Source of the DNA: CAZAQK01 sp050249355
GTDB taxonomy: Bacteria; Pseudomonadota; Alphaproteobacteria; Rickettsiales; SXRF01
Direction: 5' to 3'
NCBI GenBank assembly: GCA_050249355.1
Contig: JBFWQQ010000065.1
Location: 1-10,349, forward strand
Length of the DNA stretch: 10,349 nucleotides
The notes under the pieces were generated by a model. It was not told the DNA's origin, did no database searches, and saw only the letters and a list, made by a program, of their open reading frames with translations. Shown here one piece after another: positions 6,637 to 10,349 of the stretch; position 1 is the stretch's first letter; every line of letters starts with the position of its first letter. A program made the position numbers and the translations under genes.

Positions 6637-7208
6637 CAGCGCTCCTGGCAGAACAGGGTAGAGTCTACTACCATATCCGGCAGGAACAAAATCGTGTAAG
6701 CGGTGTCGGGTTCGTTCCAGTATTTTTTCAGCACCCATAACTGCTCGGCGTAGGGCTGGCGGCAATGCACATCGTAGGAAGCGCCGCTACCGGACTCTGC
6801 GGTTTGATACACACAGCGCACGGTATTATCGACCAGCGTAACGGCATCCTCGGGCAGTTTGGAGAAACGCTCGCATGCCTGCTGCTTCACCGAATCGTAG
6901 CATTCCATGATGCCGCGCACGCGACTTGAGCGGATGATTGGCTGCAGGCCGGGCTGGCAGTATTCCTCCATAAAGAATGTGCGCTGCGGTGTGCCGGTGG
7001 CGCTGCTAAAGTTGTTGCGGCTGCCTCCGTATCCGTAGCCTTCCGTGGTTCCGCCGGGCGGAGGCCGCAGATATGGATCGGTGCTGTTTGGGTTGATATT
7101 GTCCGGTTCGCGCATGGTTTCGCCGGGAGATAAAGAGAAGTCACGCATGCGCTGGGCATAGGCAGTGCTGGAAGCAAATATGAGCAATATGGCCAGCAGC
7201 GCACGCAT
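6636..7208 (-). CDS. Exported six-cysteine protein of unknown function
   Basis: I do not recognise this family. The 190-residue product starts with a clear signal peptide (MRALLAILLIFASSTAYAQ, with AYA-Q as the likely cleavage site), so it should be periplasmic or secreted. A low-complexity Pro/Gly/Asn/Tyr-rich region (about 35-75, including RPPPGGTTEGYGYGG) precedes a compact domain with six cysteines at 84, 103, 112, 132, 149 and 187. An even number fits three disulfides. No transmembrane segment or lipobox follows the signal. The start ATG overlaps the stop of the NDUFA9-like gene (TGATG), and its own stop overlaps the FzlA-like start in the same way. It is therefore embedded in a translationally coupled operon. 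A link to the cell envelope or division is suggested only by position. Confidence 0.82.
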   Translation of the reverse strand: MRALLAILLIFASSTAYAQRMRDFSLSPGETMREPDNINPNSTDPYLRPPPGGTTEGYGYGGSRNNFSSATGTPQRTFFMEEYCQPGLQPIIRSSRVRGIMECYDSVKQQACERFSKLPEDAVTLVDNTVRCVYQTAESGSGASYDVHCRQPYAEQLWVLKKYWNEPDTAYTILFLPDMVVDSTLFCQER

Positions 7209-8143
7209 CAGGCGGCCTGCCGGTTTTTGAAGCGCTCGAGATATCCCGGGACGATCATATCGACGCTGGTGGCGCTGATACCGAGTGCCGAAAAACCTTT
7301 TGCATTGGGGCTGACAACATTATCGTGCTCCAGCAGGCGCACCTGATCGCGTGTCAGTGGCGGCACGGGAAGCAACTCACCGAGCGTTCCCATACCGGTA
7401 GCCATACCAAATGGAATGTTCACCAGCTTCCGGTTTTTATGCGTCACACGCAGGACATATTCCAGCACTTCTTTGAAGGTAAAGATTTGCGGACCACCCA
7501 GCTCGTAAGTCTGGCCATTGGTTTGCGGCTTTTGCAGGCATATCGCAACCGCCTTGGCCACATCGGCAACATACACCGGCTGGAAACGCGTGCGCCCGCC
7601 GCCAATCAGCGGCAGGGCGGGGCTGAAGCCGGCCATATGGGCAAACTGGTTGAAGAAATCGTCCTCTGGGCCAAACAGCACGCTGGGCCGCAATATGCAA
7701 GCGGTGGGAAATGCCGCCAGCACCGCTTTTTCACCCAATGCCTTGGTGCGGGCATAGTTGGAGCCGCTGACCTTATCCACCCCTAACGCGGATATATGGA
7801 TGAATTTGGTCACGCCCAACGAGGCGGCGGCCTGTGCCAGCTTTTCCGCACCTTGCGCATGGATGGCGGTAAAGTTCTGTTTGCCCTTTTCGTACAGGAT
7901 GCCGGCAAGGTTGATCACGGCGTAGCTGCGTTCCAGCGTATCATGCAGTGAACCGATATCCTTGATATCGCCCGCCACCGGCACGATCTGCCCGACATCG
8001 CCCGAAGGCTTGAGCTGCAACACGCGTTCGGGATGGCGGCTGATGACCTGAATGGGGTAGCCCCTGCGGGCCAGCTGGCGCACCACGTAACGGCCTAAAA
8101 AGCCCGTTCCGCCTACCACGGAGATGATTTTCTGCTGTTTCAT
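7208..8143 (-). CDS. NDUFA9-like NAD(P)-binding protein (complex I 39-kDa subunit family)
   Basis: A 311-residue atypical short-chain dehydrogenase. The Rossmann motif GGTGFLG is at residues 11-17, following a beta strand (KIISVV). VINLAGILYEKGKQNF is a hallmark of the NDUFA9-like group. ISALG leads to a YxxxK pair at Tyr130 and Lys134 (NYARTKALGE), and LRPSVLFGPEDDFFNQFA follows. In mitochondria NDUFA9 binds NADPH as a complex I accessory subunit. The bacterial relatives may do the same or act as free reductases, and this cannot be decided here. The frame extends upstream to a TTG at 8203 with another ATG at 8185. I chose the ATG at 8143 because it places the Rossmann strand at the usual N-terminal position; no start has a good ribosome site. 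It is the first gene of the minus-strand operon. Confidence 0.88.
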   Translation of the reverse strand: MKQQKIISVVGGTGFLGRYVVRQLARRGYPIQVISRHPERVLQLKPSGDVGQIVPVAGDIKDIGSLHDTLERSYAVINLAGILYEKGKQNFTAIHAQGAEKLAQAAASLGVTKFIHISALGVDKVSGSNYARTKALGEKAVLAAFPTACILRPSVLFGPEDDFFNQFAHMAGFSPALPLIGGGRTRFQPVYVADVAKAVAICLQKPQTNGQTYELGGPQIFTFKEVLEYVLRVTHKNRKLVNIPFGMATGMGTLGELLPVPPLTRDQVRLLEHDNVVSPNAKGFSALGISATSVDMIVPGYLERFKNRQAA

Positions 8144-8237
8144 ACCTGCTGCGATTTGATCAATAAGATGCCGTATTAAAGCCATAATCAGGCCAAAACT
8201 CAACCCATTAATATACGGGGCAGGAATGTCTTGGTGA

Positions 8238-8265
8238 TTGACAACTGCGACACAGGCGTTATAAC
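8238..8265 (+). promoter_or_regulatory. Promoter of tRNA-Leu
   Basis: A perfect -35 TTGACA (8238-8243) and TATAAC (8260-8265, five of six) are separated by 16 bp. Transcription would begin near 8272, about 10 bp before the mature tRNA 5' end. This is the best sigma-70 type promoter in the window. Confidence 0.8.
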
Positions 8266-8281
8266 CCCATCTTCCTTATGT

Positions 8282-8368
8282 GCCCAGGTGGCGGAATTGG
8301 TAGACGCACTAGCTTCAGGTGCTAGCGCTAGCAATAGCGTGGAAGTTCGAGTCTTCTCCTGGGCACCA
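8282..8368 (+). tRNA. tRNA-Leu (anticodon CAG)
   Basis: An 87-nt class II tRNA. Acceptor strands GCCCAGG and CCTGGGC pair perfectly, and CCA is encoded at 8366-8368. The D arm contains the typical tRNA-Leu GGCGGAATTGGTAGACGC. The anticodon stem CTAGC/GCTAG closes the loop TTCAGGT, with CAG at 8316-8318, reading CUG codons. A long variable arm follows, and the T arm has loop TTCGAGT. It has its own promoter and a terminator starting 4 bp after its end. Confidence 0.96.
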
Positions 8369-8371
8369 GCT

Positions 8372-8400
8372 AAAAGACCGGCTTTTTAGTCGGTTTTTTT
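8372..8400 (+). terminator. Rho-independent terminator of tRNA-Leu
   Basis: AAAAGACCG (8372-8380) pairs with CGGTTTTTT (from 8391) with one G-U wobble, around a 10-nt loop, and the 3' arm runs into seven T residues (8394-8400). A competing hairpin (CTAAAA with TTTTAG) is possible in the same stretch. Confidence 0.72.
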
Positions 8401-8474
8401 AATGATTCGTTCTTTATAGCGTATCGGGTATGACTGGACATTCTATTTTCAGATACCCCTTGAAGGAGCCAGCC

Positions 8475-8954
8475 ATGCACAAGAACACCATTTGCCTGTG
8501 GTATGACCACGACGCCGAAGAGGCAGCCAATTTTTATGCAAAAACCTTTCCGGATAGTTCGGTCGATGCGGTGCACAAGGCGCCATCTGACTATCCAGGC
8601 GGTAAGGCGGGGCAGGTGCTGACCGTGGAATTTACTGTATGCGGTATTCCATGCCTTGGCCTGAATGGCGGCGATGTGTTCAAGCATAACGAAGCATTCT
8701 CTTTCCAAATAGCCACGGAAGATCAGGCCGAAACCGATCGTTATTGGAACGCAATCGTAGATAATGGTGGCGAAGAAAGCCAATGCGGATGGTGCAGGGA
8801 TAAATGGGGCTTGTCATGGCAGATTACCCCACGCGTGCTGACCGAGGCGATGGCTCAAGGCGGCGATGTGGCCAAACGGGCATTTGAAACGATGATGAAT
8901 ATGCAAAAGATCGATGTGGCGAAGATCGAAGCAGCGGTAAGTAAAGCCGCCTGA
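8475..8954 (+). CDS. VOC-fold protein, PhnB / 3-demethylubiquinone methyltransferase-like domain family
   Basis: A 159-residue protein of the vicinal oxygen chelate superfamily (Pfam group named after 3-demethylubiquinone-9 3-methyltransferase; members generally lack proven methyltransferase activity). Recognisable parts are CLWYDHDAEEAANFYAKTFPDSSV at the N-terminus, VLTVEFTVCGIPCLGLNGG in the middle, FSFQIATEDQAETDRYWNAI, and the hallmark CGWCRDKWGLSWQITP (residues 104-119). The substrate is unknown. The frame begins earlier at 8430, but the ATG at 8475 has AAGGAG (8463-8468) 6 nt upstream and matches the family start. It stands alone between the tRNA terminator and a strong terminator; I see no convincing promoter hexamers in the 74 bp before it. 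Confidence 0.92.
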   Translation: MHKNTICLWYDHDAEEAANFYAKTFPDSSVDAVHKAPSDYPGGKAGQVLTVEFTVCGIPCLGLNGGDVFKHNEAFSFQIATEDQAETDRYWNAIVDNGGEESQCGWCRDKWGLSWQITPRVLTEAMAQGGDVAKRAFETMMNMQKIDVAKIEAAVSKAA

Positions 8955-8993
8955 GTTCTAAGGGGATGCGGAGTCTCCCGTTTTCCCAGAAAA

Positions 8994-9024
8994 AAATATA
9001 CCCCGCTATAAGCGGGGTATATTT
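8994..9024. terminator. Bidirectional terminator with a perfect 14-bp stem
   Basis: AAATATACCCCGCT (8994-9007) and its exact reverse complement (9011-9024) enclose a 3-nt loop. On the minus strand the stem is followed by a run of T residues (A-run at 8990-8996), ideal for ending the gene stopping at 9049. On the plus strand the 3' side is ATATTTCTT, a weaker U-tract that can end the VOC gene. It separates two convergent units. Confidence 0.92.
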
Positions 9025-9048
9025 CTTAACTAGAGATAAAAATTGGTT

Positions 9049-9573
9049 CTATAGTCCGAGCATTTGCAGTTCGCTCGTGGTGTCGTAGAAGACACCCATT
9101 TCACCTGCTTTATCGCTGTCAGCCGTGTTCAAACCCTCGGTGCATTTTGCATCTGCGGGATCTTTCGGTTCCCACTCGCCGGTTTTGCTGTTCTTTTTGC
9201 AGCATTTGTCAAGGGTGGTAACGGGCGTGTCTTTCCAGCCTTCAGGTGTACCAGGGCCATCCGGACCCGGAGGAACCGCAGGCTTATAGGCAGCAGGCGG
9301 ATGAACTTTGGTCTTTCCGTTCGCCTGCTCATCCTTAGGAAGCGGATCGCCATTATTGTTGGCCGCCTTGCAGATGGCTTTCACTACTTCTTTTGCGTCG
9401 GTTCCACCAGGATTTGTAGCCGTTCCACCGCCGACGGAGCTGCTCACGTCACCATTGGGGCGTACCCAGATGTCGTATGCTACGCCCCTGCTGGCTCTTT
9501 GGGCGCTGGCGTCAAACGCAGATACCATAAGCGCGCTACACAGTGTGATAGCTATAATACTAGATAGTTTCAT
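9049..9573 (-). CDS. Small exported protein A, four-cysteine, unknown family (paralogue of the upstream gene)
   Basis: I do not recognise the family. The 174-residue product has a signal peptide ending near ASA-Q (residues 22-25). The mature part is rich in Gly, Pro, Lys and Asp and has four cysteines: Cys68 (VVKAIC), Cys124-Cys125 (LDKCC) and Cys144 (DAKC). It has a proline-rich middle (YKPAVPPGPDGPGTPEG) and ends in LQMLGL. Order and spacing of IC, CC and KC, a PEG motif before CC and the LG-hydrophobic end all recur in the adjacent upstream protein, so the two look like diverged tandem duplicates. There is no transmembrane helix or lipobox. AAGGAG (9581-9586) lies 7 nt before the ATG. It starts 71 bp after the upstream gene and ends before a strong terminator, so it is probably the second gene of a PHO-box-controlled unit. 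Confidence 0.85.
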   Translation of the reverse strand: MKLSSIIAITLCSALMVSAFDASAQRASRGVAYDIWVRPNGDVSSSVGGGTATNPGGTDAKEVVKAICKAANNNGDPLPKDEQANGKTKVHPPAAYKPAVPPGPDGPGTPEGWKDTPVTTLDKCCKKNSKTGEWEPKDPADAKCTEGLNTADSDKAGEMGVFYDTTSELQMLGL

Positions 9574-9644
9574 TGGTAGTCTCCTTGTAATATTCCAGTT
9601 TAAGCATTCTAATTATGTATGGGATACATTGAGAAGTTACTCAG

Positions 9645-10148
9645 CTACATGCCAAGAACGCCGTACATACCTGCATCAAATGCATCGAGCATGGCAGCTT
9701 TCGCATCAGGTTCCGGACATTTCTTTGCCTTTTTTAACGCTTCAAGCTCCTCAGGGGTAAGGATGCATTTGTTCGGACCAGGAGCCATCGGAGTGCGGCC
9801 ACCATTGGGTCCGGTAGTCGTTTGGCAGCAATCATTTACTGTGATCGGGCCTTCAGGGTTTTCGCCGCAGGGGGTTGCCAGCCTGATAGGAGCGCTGCCC
9901 GGCAGATTTAATTCGTCTGCCATTTCACATATCTTCTTGGCTACATCGCCGTCTTTTGCTTTGGCGTCTTTACAACCAGATGAACCGGAACCGCCATTAC
10001 ATCCTTTCACGTTCACCTCATCTCCCCGTTTTATTGTAAAACCGCCGTTCTCAGCGTTACGCGTTGTGATGCCGGTTGTTGTCGCCTGGGCGATGGCCGC
10101 CGTGCTGATCGCGACAAATGCACACGTCAGTAAAATTCGATTTTTCAT
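9645..10148 (-). CDS. Small exported protein B, eight-cysteine, unknown family, predicted Pho regulon
   Basis: I do not recognise the family. From the ATG at 10148 the product is 167 residues: a signal peptide (MKNRILLTCAFVAISTAAIA then Q) and a mature region with cysteines at 50, 59, 74, 94, 107, 108, 128 and 144. Four of these (74 in VAKKIC, 107-108 in VNDCC, 128 in PNKC) align with the four of the downstream paralogue; the other four are extra and could form two additional disulfides. The C-terminal third is helical and charged (TPEELEALKKAKK) and ends YGVLGM. The frame stays open up to 10268, but the chosen ATG has AAGGA (10155-10159) 6 nt upstream and begins exactly at the signal peptide. 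The longer frame would run through the PHO-box array. Expression is predicted to rise in phosphate starvation. Confidence 0.87.
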   Translation of the reverse strand: MKNRILLTCAFVAISTAAIAQATTTGITTRNAENGGFTIKRGDEVNVKGCNGGSGSSGCKDAKAKDGDVAKKICEMADELNLPGSAPIRLATPCGENPEGPITVNDCCQTTTGPNGGRTPMAPGPNKCILTPEELEALKKAKKCPEPDAKAAMLDAFDAGMYGVLGM

Positions 10149-10197
10149 ATGATATCCTTTCGATAAAAACGCATACACAATCATTGTCGTTTGCATG

Positions 10198-10219
10198 CTA
10201 TGTTTCAAAAGTAACATAG
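10198..10219. repeat. Inverted repeat in the core promoter/leader of the exported-protein unit
   Basis: CTATGTT (10198-10204) and AACATAG (10213-10219) form a perfect 7-bp inverted repeat with an 8-bp centre. It lies directly downstream of the PHO-box array, where the -10 region and start of transcription are expected. It could be an operator for a second regulator or a 5' hairpin in the transcript. The outer arm also falls in the 11-bp phase of the PHO half-sites as a degenerate fifth copy. Confidence 0.5.
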
Positions 10220-10223
10220 TAAT

Positions 10224-10263
10224 ATGACAGTTAGATGACAGCTTGATGAAAGATTTGTGACAG
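10224..10263 (-). promoter_or_regulatory. PHO-box array: four PhoB half-sites at 11-bp spacing
   Basis: Read on the minus strand, the order is CTGTCAC (10263-10257), CTTTCAT (10252-10246), CTGTCAT (10241-10235) and CTGTCAT (10230-10224). Each start is exactly 11 bp from the next, with 4-bp spacers AAAT, CAAG and CTAA. The two proximal copies give CTGTCATCTAACTGTCAT, which fits the known PHO box (two CTGTCA-type direct repeats 11 bp apart). Two tandem boxes could bind two PhoB dimers. The orientation drives the exported-protein genes. Ten bases past the last half-site, where PhoB promoters place the -10, is TACTTT, a weak match that keeps the T, A and final T; TATGTT lies closer. Confidence 0.88.
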
Positions 10264-10349
10264 TCCACATTCTATATCGTTGTAATTTATTAATAATTCA
10301 TGCCGCTTGATGGCGGCCAGGAATAAGTCGGCCTACAATTATTTAAATT
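10264..10349. other. AT-rich right edge without a supported gene
   Basis: No complete gene is visible. On the minus strand one frame is open from the edge to a TAA at 10290-10292 (about 19 codons), which might be the tail of a gene lying to the right; there is too little to judge. GCCGC and GCGGC near 10302-10317 can form a small hairpin with no T-run, so it is not called a terminator. Confidence 0.3.

Noticed and set aside
5875..6699. Plus-strand frame of 274 codons opposite queG and the FzlA-like gene
   Set aside because: Antisense shadow across two well-identified genes with strong family signatures.
8144..8230. TTGAGT/TAATAC considered as the promoter of the NDUFA9-like operon
   Set aside because: The spacer is 19 bp and the -10 matches only three of six bases; the operon promoter remains unassigned.
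8282..8368. tRNA-Leu considered as an integration site for a mobile element
   Set aside because: No integrase and no second copy of the tRNA 3' end were seen in the window; the following gene looks ordinary.
8426..8458. GGGTAT and ATACCC inverted arms upstream of the VOC gene
   Set aside because: Six-bp arms separated by about 21 bp; likely chance.
10149..10268. Forty-codon N-terminal extension of exported protein B
   Set aside because: It would pass through the PHO-box array and bury the signal peptide; the ATG at 10148 has a proper ribosome site.
1..10349. Search by eye for CRISPR arrays, insertion sequences and riboswitches
   Set aside because: No spaced repeat array, transposase gene or recognisable riboswitch fold was found; the only regular repeat is the PHO-box array.

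Overview
The window looks like chromosomal DNA of an alphaproteobacterium, probably a lineage without a well-known model species. The evidence is a COQ9-family ubiquinone protein, a FzlA-like glutathione-transferase fold protein, an NDUFA9-like reductase, a PleC/DivJ-like histidine kinase and a dihydrolipoyl dehydrogenase with the CLNWGC redox motif. These are all characteristic of, or common in, that class. Genes are tightly packed and moderately GC-rich, while intergenic and acquired segments are AT-rich.

Layout. Positions 1-310 hold a broken GIY-YIG nuclease gene followed directly by a short palindromic repeat of the dispersed 'VIPAKAGI' type. Then come lpdA (323-1723, +) and a lone type IV pilin-like gene (1790-2572, +). 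The latter converges on coq9, which follows a soluble PAS histidine kinase on the minus strand (4454 to 2574). Next is a compact minus-strand operon (8143 to 4641): NDUFA9-like reductase, an unrecognised exported six-cysteine protein, FzlA-like protein, queG and grxC. Its first three junctions are overlapping or nearly overlapping stop/start codons (TGATG, TGATG, TGACATG). A plus-strand tRNA-Leu(CAG) with a near-consensus promoter and a terminator follows, and then a VOC-fold gene. A perfect 14-bp-stem terminator separates this gene from a convergent unit.

The right end is the most distinctive part. Two adjacent minus-strand genes encode small exported proteins that are divergent paralogues of each other (B at 10148-9645, A at 9573-9049). 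They share a four-cysteine pattern, and B has four further cysteines. Upstream of B lie four PHO-box half-sites, exactly 11 bp apart and in the orientation expected for PhoB activation of B and A. The two proteins are therefore predicted to be secreted under phosphate limitation. I do not recognise their family.

Taken together, most of the window is housekeeping (pyruvate dehydrogenase E3, ubiquinone, queuosine, glutaredoxin, division). The accessory or unexplained parts are the GIY-YIG/repeat remnant, the orphan pilin, the six-cysteine protein and the PHO-controlled pair.
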